Below are positions 36,890-48,550 of a stretch of DNA of 64,000 nt, piece by piece (position 1 is the first letter of the stretch; each line of letters starts with the position of its first letter). This DNA is from Lycorma delicatula. Its lineage: Eukaryota > Arthropoda > Insecta > Hemiptera > Fulgoridae. Location: assembly GCF_047948215.1 (NCBI RefSeq), contig NC_134455.1, positions 308,654,147 through 308,718,146 on the forward strand, read 5' to 3'. The notes under the pieces are model-generated. The model was not told the DNA's origin, did not search any database, and worked only from the letters and a program-made list of their open reading frames with translations. The translations under genes and the position numbers were made by a program.

Positions 36890-37772
36890 ACGCATTTTAT
36901 TATAATAATATGGGAGAATTCAAAACAATAAGATTTAATTTTGTATTCCAAATTAATGACAAATGTAAAGTAAATCACTTTTGATAATATTCACATTGCA
37001 AGTTTACAGATACAATTCATAAATTTTCAATGTGGCTCCCTCCCGCTGCACGGCACACATCTAAGCAATAGCTTAACTTGTCCCACACATGAGGAAGCAG
37101 TCTTGTGTTACTGAGTTCGCCACAGTTCTGATATGGTTCCACCAGGTCAGCCAGATTTGTTGGGAGAGGTAGTACATAAATTGCATTTTTCACAAACCCC
37201 TACAAGAAAAAGGCACATGGTGTGAGATCAAGTGATCTTGGTGGCCAGAACTGTAGAGCCAGGTCTTCATTCCCAATGCGCCTTATCCATTGTTGAGATA
37301 GAGATTCATTCAGATAGCATCAAACATCTGGTGACAATGAGGTGGAACTTCATCCTGTTGAAGAATGAAGTCTTGTGAATTTTTATTTAGTTGAGGGAAA
37401 AACCAGTTGTCCAACATGTTTTCCTGCTACATTATCCCAGTAACTGTGCTCCGCAAAAAAGAAAAAAGAATGATCCATAAACCTTTGTTTGCGATAGGGT
37501 GCAAAACACATTAACCTTGGGGGAGTCTCTCATGCTGCAGTGTGATGGATTTTTAGACCCCCTATGTAAACACTGTGTCTATTTAATTTTCCACTGAGAT
37601 GAAACATTGCTTCATTGCAAAAATTAAACATGGAAGAATTGTCATCCTTCATGCTGATTGATCAGTAATGTGCCCCTCCCATTTTGAGTTTAGACAGCCC
37701 AATCTTCTAAGGGACTGTGGGTGGAATGAATGACCAATGCCTGAAGGGGACCATTAGGTATTCTTTGAGCAC
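36890..37772 (-). pseudogene. IS630/Tc1-type (DUF4817-like) transposase relic
   Basis: Minus strand, in order from 37772: FCNEAMFHLSGKLNRHSVYI (37590-37655), the block around the first acidic residue, where SDE has become CNE. Next: TPPRLMCFAPYRK, TVTGIM, DNWFFPQLNKNSQDFILQQD (about 37350-37425) with the second Asp, VPPHCH, a GHQDHLISHHVPFSCRG-like third block that has lost its Asp, FMYYLSQQIWLTWWNHIRTV and AIAWMCAVQREGATL (about 37025-37080). The order matches the insect transposases with HFILQQDGAPPH motifs. Stops and frameshifts throughout. Confidence 0.85.
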
Positions 37773-37851
37773 GATTGTTTCTTATTTTGTGTTTGTGCAT
37801 TTGTTAAATAACCCATTTTTCTCCCTTGTGGCTTCTTTTTCATTTTTGCAG

Positions 37852-37983
37852 GACACCACCAGATCCATATTAGGACTACCTCTTGAGTTGCTGCCTCTTT
37901 GCTATTTGTATGGTTTAATTGGAGGGCTCTGCCTACAGATCTGTAGCAATTTAGTTTCTTATCTGGTAGCTGTAGCCAGTTAA
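37852..37983 (+). CDS. Candidate terminal exon coding a hydrophobic C-terminus
   Basis: A strong 3' splice site (TTCTTTTTCATTTTTGCAG ending at 37851) is followed by an open frame of 43 codons and a TAA stop. The peptide starts DTTRSILGLPLELLPLCYLY and continues as a second hydrophobic stretch ending LVSYLVAVAS, enough for one or two membrane segments. The 132 bases are clearly less AT-rich than the surroundings. I do not recognise the protein. No partner exon was found. It could also be part of an unrecognised repeat next to the transposase relic, or chance. Phase on entry would be 0 after CAG. Confidence 0.35.
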   Translation, partial: DTTRSILGLPLELLPLCYLYGLIGGLCLQICSNLVSYLVAVAS

Positions 37984-40900
37984 GTAATTAAGGAACTAAT
38001 ATAACCAAATATGTAGGGAAAAAGCTTTACATTTTGATTACTTTTAACAATTTGCATTTTCAGTATTTGTAATTGCTTACTACTACAATTATGCAGAAAT
38101 GATCTAGGATTCTGAGTGGTAGAAAATACAGACAGAAGCAGAAATTATTTGATTATGTAATTTCTTGATATGTGCATTAACACTTTCTTTCAACAAAAAC
38201 TAAAGATATTGGTCTTTGAGTTAAAGGTCTACAAAATCTTTTTGTGCAAAAAAATGAGATTTCATTACAAAATCATGGTTCCTCTGTATAATAAAATTTT
38301 TTAGGCATTTATTTATTATCAGACAATGGTGAAAGTGTTAACAAATATCAATATTGATGTCATGTAGGTATGGAAGTAATTTGTTAATATATTGGTTAGA
38401 TTTGATAATTTTTTTAATGAATAATTGGACTTAAATAAAAATTATATTGCTCCAATTCTGAATGAATCTTTTCTTGTTTTAATAAGGAAGAGTTTTTAAT
38501 AATGTATTGTAAAAAGATATATTTGATTATTTTTTGTCTACTTTTAGTAGGCTCTAGAGCTACTATTTTTCTATTAATTATATTACTGTTAGAGTGTGAA
38601 ATCAATTACTATATGAAGATATTAAAATCATCAGTTAGTTTCTATGTTAAAATAGTATATATGAATTACAAATCATATCATTCAAGTAAAAATCATTATT
38701 AAATAGAATGAAAAAGACAGTCATAAAGTGTATAACATTTAAAATTGTAAATGTTTAATTCTGCCATTTAGGATTTAATTTTTTATATTTATGTTCTGGT
38801 GTAAGAGTAAATAGATTATCATTTTGAAGTTTTACTGATAATGCAAGAAAATCTTCTTTTAAATTTGGACATTCATGCTCTGGATGCTAAATTAACTGTT
38901 TTATTTGAATTAGTCAAAACAGTATCCAGCAAAAACTGATATCTTATTTAAAAGTTGGTTTATTTATTTATTTTTTTGTTAAAAATAAATTGACCATTTG
39001 CATGTATAGGAAATTTCATTCATAGCACATTAGTTGTTAATTTTATTTGATGGCACATTCATATTTGGGAAGGGTATATTCAAAGTACAGGCCTGAATGG
39101 GTGTACTCTCTTACTGAAGACGGCAAGGTTGACAGAACTTGAAATATTTAGACTTTATCATAAAGAACTGACCCCAGCTGTTTTATTGCAACTGCAAAAA
39201 GACATGTATTGCTGCATGTAGAAAGGCACTTCACATAGCCTTTAATGATGACCTACTTTAACTGTCCACTTCAACACAATGACTTCTAAAATTTCAGTGC
39301 AAGTTTTGAAGCAGACCAGTAGTTTGGTTTCTTAATGTGAATTTATAATTCTGTAATAGAATTTTATATTTAAAAAACTAATTTGCAATCTTTAATTTAT
39401 CAAGGCCATTTTACTTAAATTTTATAGGATTTCCATATTTACTTCATATTTTGAATTTTAAATGTCTTAACCAGCAATATTCAAAACTCCATAGAACAGT
39501 GTCTTAAGTTTTTCAAATAATTTTGCATGACTGGCCTCTTTAGACAAAAAGAAAACAAACGCTTAAAGTAATGGGATGGTAATTCAATATTCCCAAGTTA
39601 ACATCAGTTTGGTTTACAAGCTGATATCGTAATTGGGAAGAAAATGAAATAACAACCAACCAATAACTTCATCGATGGTATTCTAATAATGTTGCCTTGG
39701 AAAGGCTCTACACCTGTTCTTGTAATAGGAAATTATTCTTCAAGGAACTGGGACACAATGTACCCTCTTGTTTCCCTAATTCTGACACTAGTAAACTGTA
39801 CCTCTTGAGGTAATCAGATTGTTCTTCAGTTCTTCATGCAACTTATAAAAAGCTGGTCTTAAGTGAAACAGAAATATAACTTTTATTAGTACAGCAAGTA
39901 AAAATACTGCTTAACCTAGATTTCTGGCTAAAACATGCAGACAAAAGATATTTGTTTTTTAAGATAATTAATATTTTAGCAAAAATCATCAGCGTATTTT
40001 CTCAGACAACCTAGATTTATTACTACTTTAGGAAAATCAGTTATTAACAGTTTCATAAAATAGTTTATATGTAAAAAAATCTGTTAATTTTATTAAATAA
40101 AAATACAATTAATGGTAAAAAATGTACTTTAATTTGAAGTTATACAATCATACAGCTTTAATGGTTTATTCTTTGTGCAAATTACAATTTTGATGTTGTT
40201 TTAGAAGTGGTGCCTTTGGATTTCTTCAAAATTAGTGATAACACTAAAAACTCTGCGTTAACTCTGTTTAGCAAGGAATACTTTAGAGATTTTTTGGTTC
40301 AAAGTTCAATTTTTTATTTATTAATCTACAATTAACATATAAATACATGTTTCAGTTAGTTAAGAGGTTATCAAGTAGCTCCCATTCCGTAATCAACACT
40401 TTAAAAATATACTCATTTTAGATTAGATGAGAAAAAACACTAAAGAAATAATATAATTGAATTCCTCAAGTCATTAAAATCAATAAAATGAAGTATGATG
40501 TATCAATTAATTGTTAACAATCAGTTTTTTCACTGTTCCCTGTGTTGGTTCTATCCTAAAGCTGAACTTTGTACATGAGGAAACCTTACTTAAACCATAA
40601 AAAATGGATTTATCTAAAACATATTACTTTGAAAATAATAAAATACATAAATTCTCCAACCAGGAAGAAAATATAGCAATGTGAATGAATATTATTTGAG
40701 AAGTGATATTCATTTTGAGTTTATCAAAAAACAATCATTCTTTAATCAAATTCTTTACAATTTTTGTTTAAAACTTTTATGTTTACTACCCATTTAACAA
40801 AATTATTTTATGCTAAACATAAAATAGTGCGTTTTTCAATCACGTTCTTTTGTCTTTTACCCCAGATTTACTGAAAACTACTAAAAATATAGTTGCGAGA

Positions 40901-42946
40901 CCTGTTTTTTCATTTTTCAGGTCAGATTTCATATAAAATCATTAAATTTATCCCCTAATTTGGTTCCGAAGAATTATAGTTTGGTTTAATTATAGCGAAG
41001 GAACAGAAATCAGGGTGAAATCTTTCACCAGCTAACATTCGCTAATGAATCATTTCCAAACGTATGTTTATTAACTTTCTACTTAATTTTCACCATTAGA
41101 ACATGTTCTGAAAGTTAGTTACATTCTTTGTAAATCACTCTATTTATTGTTATACATGTTAAGTTTTAACCCCAAGGTCAATACTACAATACATTCAAAA
41201 GAGAATTAAATGAAAGCACACCTTATATTTAACATTATACATTTATTGTTCCTTTTTTCTAAGTTACATTTTTAAAAATTAAGGGAAATTAATATGCAAG
41301 AAGTATATAATACAGTTAAATATAATAAAAAATAAAAAATACTGGCATAATTTATCAGAAATTTCAAAAAAGACCAATTTAAATGGGTGTAAGGTAAAAA
41401 AAAAACTATTAGATATATCAGGACAAAAAAAAATATAAATGAATTAAAAATGGAAGTAAACCGCTCTTATTTTATTTACTTCAGATATCTTTGACTATCT
41501 TCATATAGGCATTTTATTTCAATGAATTGCAATAAACTTGCAATTCAACTTATAAACTATTATAGTGGGCTTCATTAACAATCCATTATGGCTAAAATCA
41601 TAACATAAATACTGCTTTCTAGAGCATGAAAAAGCATCATATTAGAAAACCAGGGATTCTTCATGGTAGTTTATCAGCAAACATTAAGTTTAGATTTTGA
41701 ACAAAAACTTTATAACATCAGAGATGTGTGCCCAAGACTTCATAATACTCGGATTTAGGAATTTACTTGAATAGCTCATTTAACTTACTCTGAACACTAT
41801 GTTACGAGATAGCTTGCACTTTTCCAAGATAGAATTAATTTATTATGGCATATAAAGAAAAAAAGCAAACCAAAAATTTTAAAATTATTTATTAATTCTG
41901 AAAAAACATAAGTACATTAAAATATACAAGTTAAGTACTACCCTAATACTAATTAATAAAATGCTATCTTGTATTCATTATATTAATATCACAATTCAAT
42001 GAAAATATTTCTAAATGTTTCTATAAAAAGAAAGAAACCTATAAAATGATGCTGAATGTTTAATTATCGTGTAAACATGTTATTTTCTAAATTACTAATA
42101 AAATGCATGTATTGTAATGGTATAAAAAATGTCATAACATGAAAAAAATGAATGATTCACACAGTCATATTATTTGTAACTTAGAAATCAAGCTGCAAAA
42201 CATTAACAACTTCATGCATTATAACTCAAATTTGTTAAGATTTAGTGATAAGTGAATAAAACTCTTAAAATTTTTGTAATCACAAAATAAACATAAATTT
42301 AAAGTGAAAATTTTATGAAAACACTAAGTATATTTTTGTTTTCTTTCAATACAGTGCCATTAAATAATTTGTTCATGAATGGTTTTTTCTTACAATAAGG
42401 TTAAAAATTTACTCAAAATTTCGGAATGAATTGTTATCTAGTACCATAACATTCAGATTTTTTTAATATTCTCATTGAAATGATTTCTAGCATAGTTCGG
42501 ATATAATGTTATATTAATTGTCTTGATAAACTTTGTTCAAATACTTTTTTTATTATGGGAGAAAAAATTAAGTAAAAGCAAAAATTTCCAACAGCATTGA
42601 ATTTATTTTTAAAACTAATATTCTAACTGTACACTTATTTTTTTCTAATCTTGTAATATTGTTGATATCAATAATAATGAGATGTAATATAAATTAATCC
42701 AGTTGGAATTTGACTTGATTACCTAATATAGCACTTGTAAGAAAATACATAACTGCATGAATGATATATTAACGATTAAATTTATACTATAAAATGTATA
42801 TTGTCCTTAGTAAATTTATCTACAGTATCAGCACGTTTATAAATCAATATTCAAATGTTATAAGAAAATATATTAATAAAAAATACTTCAGAAAACCTAA
42901 TTAAAGCACTTTTAAGTAATATACCATGCTTTTTAATAGCTGACAG
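37984..42946. other. 5-kb AT-rich stretch, no gene recognised
   Basis: Includes the 3' untranslated region of the LRR gene at its right end, whose length cannot be judged. Stretches near 39080-39300 and 39600-39850 look somewhat more complex but show no recognisable motif. The open frames at 38414-38702 are chance overlaps on opposite strands. Confidence 0.5.
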
Positions 42947-45190
42947 TTACACCATATCTTCACCTTTAGTAGCACCACTTATAATAATGGTATTTTTCTT
43001 CGGTGATTTTAAAAATTCATCTGAATTTTTAACAATTGGCACACTATTTGGGACACTGCATTCTTCATATAGTTTGTGATAAAATGAACCGGCATCACGT
43101 CTAATTTTCATATGACTACTAAGAGGAGTAATAAATGTTGATCTATAGCCAGCAACTTTATAGTTCCTTCCAGATCTGTATAAGATGAGAGCAGCAAGAT
43201 TAAATAGAGCCAAAAGAATTGAAACACCACAAATAAGTACAATAAACAAAGGCCATATCCACGGATATTCACTGTCACTGACAGAATTGGTATCCATGAC
43301 ATGCTCTGGTACAAGACCAAAATTAGATGTGTAATCGATTTCAGGAATAGTATTCCTATGTACACTTTTTAGCGTTTCTTCTTCATCTTCTGTATATAAA
43401 TTATCCAAAAACTCATTATCTTTTACAACAATTAGTTCATCTGCAGCTGTAGTAGTCGTAGTAGTAGTAGTAGTATGATGATGATGTTTTTTTTCTTCGG
43501 AGATAGCATTAATTTTATTACTAGAACAAATTTTTGATAACATGTCAGCCCAATGTAATCCAGCAAGCTCATGTTCCATATCAGCACTAGATTTTCCGAT
43601 GTACTTAGTTGGTGTAATCTTCTGTTGAACTAACCACTCTATAACCAAAACAAATTGTTCATCACATTGGAATGGATTTTTAGAGATATCTAATGTCTTT
43701 AAATTGTTCATACTTTCAAAAATATGTTTATGCATGGTTTTGAGTTTATTTCCTTCAAGACTAAGATAATCCAACTGGCTTAAAATATTATTTTCTTTCA
43801 TATAAATGGATTCATTTACATTCCACAAATAGTTTAGATGACATTTACTTACATCAAGGCGATTTAGGTGCACAACAGGTTGGAAAAGTTTTGCAGAAAG
43901 ATGATGAATTCTGTTTCCTTTTAAAATTAATTTTCTCAAGTCCATATTTCCAAGGAATATATCCTCATTTAAAGTAGTTAATTGGTTATCTGATAGGTCC
44001 AAGTTATTCAAATGGCTCAATTTTGAAAAAGTTTCAGGATGAAGATCAGTTAATAAATTTCCACTCAGATCAAGTGTTGATAAATACTGAAAACTTACTA
44101 ATGCTTTTTCCTCTAATTGAACCAATCCACAATAAGACAAGTCAAGCCTGTAAAGAGCAATGAATTTTCCTTTAAATCCATCAAAAATGCCAAGATGTGG
44201 GTTGTGAGCTAAAGAAAGTGTTTCAAGTTCTGTATTTGTCTCAAACATACTCTCTGGAAGAGGTCCTTTAAGGCTATTATAGGAAAGATCTAAATATCTC
44301 AGTCTATTGCAATCAGTGAATGTATCTTCATCAATTCTTTCTATCATATTATGTGAAAAGTTTACATTTGTAACATCTAGAGCACCATCTAAAGTTGTAC
44401 TTTCTAACATTTTGAATATATTGTAGCTCAAATCTAATTCTCTGAGAGATGAAATATCAACATCATCAAACTTTGAAATAGAATTGTTGGAGAGTTTCAG
44501 TGTAGTTAGGTCTTCGATATCAAGAAATAGCTTTTGGTCTAAGTCATTAATTAAATTACTGGAAAGATTAATTTCTTCAAGAAATTCTAATTTTTCAAAC
44601 ATATTTTGAGATAAGAAATGAATGAAATTAGATCCTAAGTTCAAACTTCTAAGGTTAAGCAATTCATTGAATGTTTCACTTGTGATCTGACGTAACTGAC
44701 ATCTTGATAAATCTAGATCAGTTAGTGAACGTGATTTCAAAATATAGTTTGATTTAATTGAGTTTTGTAAAGGATTTCCACTGAGTGACAATTGCTGCAA
44801 ATTATCATTATTTATAAATGTATCTGGATCAATTTCAGTAAGAAGATTATCAGATAAATCAAGATAATTTAGACTATTCATACCATCAAAAGCACTTTTA
44901 TCGATAAATGATAAAGAACTATTTATGATTTTTATGGTTTGTAATTCTTCTAATTCTAATTTTTGAAAAAATTTACTCTCAAGAGTAAACAACTTTTCTG
45001 GTACAGAATCAGTTACATTTAGATGGTGAAATGATGTGGAAAATGTTTGATTGATATTCAGCTGCTCACAATGTGCAACAGACCCACCAAAACCTGCCTC
45101 AATGCATTTGCATTCTTTAGGACAGTTACTTACAGCCTGCACAGACCACAGTAACTGAGTACATAATAACAGTACTCCAAGGAATTCCAT
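42947..45190 (-). CDS. Leucine-rich-repeat single-pass transmembrane protein
   Basis: Intact 747-residue protein coded without introns; the ATG at 45190 is chosen because the GTG six bases upstream is not a normal eukaryotic start. Signal peptide at residues 1-19 (MEFLGVLLLC...), then an N-terminal cysteine cap (Cys 23, 27, 29, 41). About 18 leucine-rich repeats of the extracellular type span about 83-505 (for example LNYLDLSDNLLTEIDPDTF). A C-terminal cap begins NPFQC (Cys 509) and ends near Cys 555; it has fewer cysteines than usual. After it come an HHHH-T9 tract (569-581), an acidic stalk, one membrane helix (about 645-671) and a 76-residue cytoplasmic tail ending KGEDMV. Such proteins act at the cell surface in adhesion or ligand binding; the specific role and orthologue are unknown to me (chaoptin, Toll-like and tartan-type proteins share the repeats but not the layout). 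No TIR domain, so it is not a Toll receptor. Confidence 0.93.
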   Translation of the reverse strand: MEFLGVLLLCTQLLWSVQAVSNCPKECKCIEAGFGGSVAHCEQLNINQTFSTSFHHLNVTDSVPEKLFTLESKFFQKLELEELQTIKIINSSLSFIDKSAFDGMNSLNYLDLSDNLLTEIDPDTFINNDNLQQLSLSGNPLQNSIKSNYILKSRSLTDLDLSRCQLRQITSETFNELLNLRSLNLGSNFIHFLSQNMFEKLEFLEEINLSSNLINDLDQKLFLDIEDLTTLKLSNNSISKFDDVDISSLRELDLSYNIFKMLESTTLDGALDVTNVNFSHNMIERIDEDTFTDCNRLRYLDLSYNSLKGPLPESMFETNTELETLSLAHNPHLGIFDGFKGKFIALYRLDLSYCGLVQLEEKALVSFQYLSTLDLSGNLLTDLHPETFSKLSHLNNLDLSDNQLTTLNEDIFLGNMDLRKLILKGNRIHHLSAKLFQPVVHLNRLDVSKCHLNYLWNVNESIYMKENNILSQLDYLSLEGNKLKTMHKHIFESMNNLKTLDISKNPFQCDEQFVLVIEWLVQQKITPTKYIGKSSADMEHELAGLHWADMLSKICSSNKINAISEEKKHHHHTTTTTTTTTAADELIVVKDNEFLDNLYTEDEEETLKSVHRNTIPEIDYTSNFGLVPEHVMDTNSVSDSEYPWIWPLFIVLICGVSILLALFNLAALILYRSGRNYKVAGYRSTFITPLSSHMKIRRDAGSFYHKLYEECSVPNSVPIVKNSDEFLKSPKKNTIIISGATKGEDMV
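43440..43500. repeat. Triplet repeat within the LRR coding sequence
   Basis: Runs of AGT/TAG and ATG triplets on the plus strand code the Thr9 and His4 tracts on the minus strand. The triplets are kept in frame, so length changes would not break the protein. Confidence 0.9.
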
Positions 45191-45208
45191 ATTCACTTAG
45201 TCATCCTG
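45191..45208 (-). promoter_or_regulatory. Splice acceptor in the 5' leader of the LRR gene
   Basis: On the minus strand a T-rich tract and CTGTTTCAG end at 45206, followed by a 15-base leader (GATGACTAAGTGAAT) and the ATG at 45190. The leader contains an ATG closed at once by TAA (ATGACTAAG holds ATG-ACT-AAG; the in-frame stop is TGA at GTGA), so the upstream ATG is weak or overlapping. The first exon is therefore non-coding and lies further right. Confidence 0.7.
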
Positions 45209-47254
45209 AAACAGAAAAAAAGCATTAGAAATATTAATAAAGCATATTGTAATTTCCTTAACTATATTAATATCATATAACCATATCATTAATATTTAAT
45301 GACATAAGATTATCTAAGTAAAGAGTATCATTCAATACTAAAATGACAAGTATTACAGCTACAAGCAGTTATAGATCTTTCAGCTAAACAGTCACTGTTG
45401 TTAAAATGTTACTTTTATCTTAATTCGGTAACATAAAATAATTAAAATCATGTAAAAACAATATTTAATTCAAAATGAGAAATTGCTAGTGTTGTTAAAA
45501 CGATTTTTTTATTCACATATAATAACATCCAAATCTATCAAACCAGATAATAGAATTCTTTCCTAGTTTCAACATGGTACTTTGGTATTTGAGAAAGGAA
45601 CATATTATGTTTCAACTTGTCTACAGATATTTTATTCAGTAATCAGTTTGGTTGTAATTACTAATAGACACCAAAACAAGACGGAACAAAAATTAAGCTT
45701 TAACAAACACAAGATAAGAAGTATGAATGCACAAACTTAAAAAAAATTCTAAATATCAGTTTATAAAATACAATGAGCCGTAAGACATAAACCTCTTTAA
45801 CAGGACATGTGCACTGTAACATTATTTGATGCAAATCATCTTTTCTAAGTTCAGAGTTCACGGAAAAATTGCAATTGCTAGATGTAATAATGCATGTGAC
45901 AATGCAAAGACACTGAGAAGTCAGATTGAAGTCTATATTTTACGCAACAGAATTAACCTTTGCAAATCATTTTATAAAAACAATATCTAAACATACAAAA
46001 ATAATAACACGTAAATGTTTACGTGCTGCAACTGGGAACTGAGCAAGCTTAAACAATGTAAAATTTATATAAAATAAATCTGAGAAAACAATTTATTAAA
46101 TGAACAAAGACTAAACATTGTTGAGACATTTAACATTCATGTTAAATATACTACCAATATGAAGTGTAATACCAATGAAGAAGCTGCTTGGCAGCTTCAG
46201 AAAAATCTTCTGAAAGTATATTACTATTTAATTAGAAATAGAGTCTTTTTTCTTAAGATTCACCATGCTTTATCATTTTGATAATTGAAATATATTTTGT
46301 TCATATTTTTTTTTTTCACAAAAGTTTGATATAAACAAGGATGTTACCATTAATAACAAGCTGATCCCAGATAAACTTGCGTACTATAGAGCTGTTTACT
46401 GAATAAAAAATTTATAATAAGATTTTGGAAATTAATAAAACTATTATTAATTATTAAATCTTAATATTGGAAGTTTTATAATGACTTTTTTATATTTGCC
46501 ACTGTATTTCAACAGTAAAAGTCACTTGAAGAAAGCAGTTAATAAAATCTGTCTTCATCTAGGCAATTTGATTCATATTCCTACTTTTAATAAGTTTTCT
46601 ATTTAGACATAGAACCACCATGTTAAGAGCTATGCAGTACTTTACTACTAGAGACCTGTTAAAAACCATAAACAATTAAAAAGGATTTTATTACTTAGTA
46701 TAAATATACTTCTTCATTAATTATGCATTAAACTTCACAAACTAAGTTTGAATAAGTGTTATTAACTTCTTACCAGATAATAAAGTGTTGGATGTATATT
46801 TCATCAGTGTATTTAAAACGTTTTTGTTAACGAGTTGAAACATTTTTAAAAATTATCACATGTTTTTGTATGCAGGTGTAATCATAATTAATCTATAAGT
46901 GTGATACTGCATTAAAATATGGAACAGACTTTTTTGTTTACATAAATAATTTACCAATTGTATTGGTAAGTGTTGAAAGGTTATAACTTTTCTTTTATCA
47001 GAAAGTTTACTTTTATGATTTATGTTCATTATTGACAAAAAAGTAATCAAAACATTTAAACACTTAAAAATTTTCAAGGATACTTAAAAAACTAAAAGGA
47101 AATAATAAATCTAACTTTTTCTCAACATTGATTAAAATTGTTTTAAATAAAATTAACAATTTCTTTAATACAAATATAAATTAATAACATCTTTCATAAT
47201 AAATTATTAGAATGTTATAAAATATTACTATCATCAACACAGAGATATCTGTCA
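45209..47254 (-). other. Probable first intron of the LRR gene, no other gene seen
   Basis: AT-rich. Holds an 8-bp hairpin, GAAGCTGC/GCAGCTTC (46180-46198). The open frame 46856-47077 (-) has no motif. Confidence 0.45.
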
Positions 47255-47580
47255 TGGGGCAGGTCTTTTGCATTACATCCATCTATCTCCATTCTCTTCT
47301 ATTCCCAAACAATTTTTAAGAATCTGATAGCTCCCATTGTTTTTAAACTGCTTATTATTTTTATTCTTTTTGGTTTCTCCTTTTTGCATCTTGTACTAAT
47401 GATCTTATTAAAATTGTTTTAATCAATCCTTCTTTTTCCGTACATCCCAGGAAGCTATTCTAGACTGTTCTGATTAAGATTCTATTCTTGTTTACTCTCC
47501 TCATTACTTCTACATTTTTCACTTTATTTTCCCATAATTTTCTCCAATCAACCCCATGTCCATATTTCAAATGCTTTCAG
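47255..47580 (-). pseudogene. LINE reverse transcriptase C-terminal fragment
   Basis: The minus strand from 47580 reads KAFEIWTWG, then EKVKNVEVMRRVNKNRILIRT (with one frameshift), LIKTILIRSLVQDAKR and KRMEIDGCNAKDLPHD. The series FEMWxWRRMLxIxW, then VxRRVxExRxL and LIxTIxEGxVxGKRxRGR is the tail after the reverse transcriptase domain of a common insect LINE type. The catalytic domain is absent. Confidence 0.7.
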
Positions 47581-47606
47581 CTTTCTCTCTCTCTCTCTCT
47601 CTCTCC
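47581..47606. repeat. (CT)n microsatellite
   Basis: About 11 CT units, next to the LINE fragment. Confidence 0.95.
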
Positions 47607-48449
47607 ATGGGAGAGAATACAAAGATTCCATCCAAGGCTTACTTGGGGTAGTGAATGTAAATTCCAACAGGTGAAACGTGTCTAAAACTGTTGCTGTTCC
47701 CAAACTGTCAAATAACTCTGTACTTTGACATTTAATGTGCCAAGTTTTGCAGAAAGACAAAACGCTTTCTCACTATCCTAAATCAAGATGCCCCAGAAAA
47801 AAAAGTTTAATCAAGATTAGAGACTACCTTGATCAAAATTTTTCTGAATGGATATGATGTTGAGGAACAACTAAATGGCCAATAAGTTCATATGATTGTT
47901 TTGGCAAAGTCATGGTATTATCTTCAAATCAAAATGATTTAAACCTCCTTAAAACTGTCAACTGAAAAATGGGTTGATTTTATAAATTGGAAAAAACTTT
48001 ATTGAAAAAAATTCTAATTCAGAGGTCCTTCTGCCATAAGCGCAGAAGGAAAACAGTGATTAGACAAATAATAATAAAAAAATTCTTTATTTAACTTTTT
48101 TTATTAACTACTTCTTATTAACAAATGGAGAAACAAACTTTAGCTCATCTGGTGTATAATTATTACTTATATGTACATTTTGGTTTGATAAAATAATGCA
48201 ATTGATTTTTGACAGAAAAACTACTTATTTTTACATAGGCTACCCCTATTTAGCTTAAATTATATTTCATTCATTTACAGTTAAATTTTTTGCTGTATCT
48301 GTAAAAAATAATATAAATACTTATATTTCACTTAAAGTAAAAAAACTGATTTTAAATAAATGAAGTCAAGAGTTTTATTGTGTTCTTAAACTGCTTAATA
48401 CATTTTTAAAGAGTAGTTTTTATTAAATATTTACTGTTCAAATCTTACC
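47607..48449. other. Spacer, no gene recognised
   Basis: Somewhat more complex sequence at 47610-48050 without recognisable motifs. A 9-bp hairpin TCCTTCTGC (48026-48034)/GCAGAAGGA (48042-48050) is present. Confidence 0.45.
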
Positions 48450-48550
48450 AAGTTCCATAGTGAATTGATTTTTATTTAGAAGGTTTTGGATTTGAATCCT
48501 GGTTTGAGCACAAGATTTTTCACAGGATACAAAATGTTCTTATTATATTA
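48450..48550 (+). mobile_element. Decayed SINE family 2 fragment
   Basis: TTTTGGATTTGAATCCTGG followed by ATTTTTCACAGGATACAAA lines up with the B-box part and adjoining body of the minus-strand SINE at 29215-29360 (CTTGGCTTTGAATCCCAGG, then ATTTTCACACACGCTACAAA). The A-box end is not recognisable. Confidence 0.55.

Noticed and set aside
43108..43365. 85-codon open frame on the minus strand
   Set aside because: It lies inside the LRR coding sequence in another frame; the LRR frame has signal peptide, repeats and membrane helix.
45191..45196. GTG start giving two extra N-terminal residues for the LRR protein
   Set aside because: GTG is not a usual eukaryotic start, and the ATG at 45190 begins directly with a good signal peptide.
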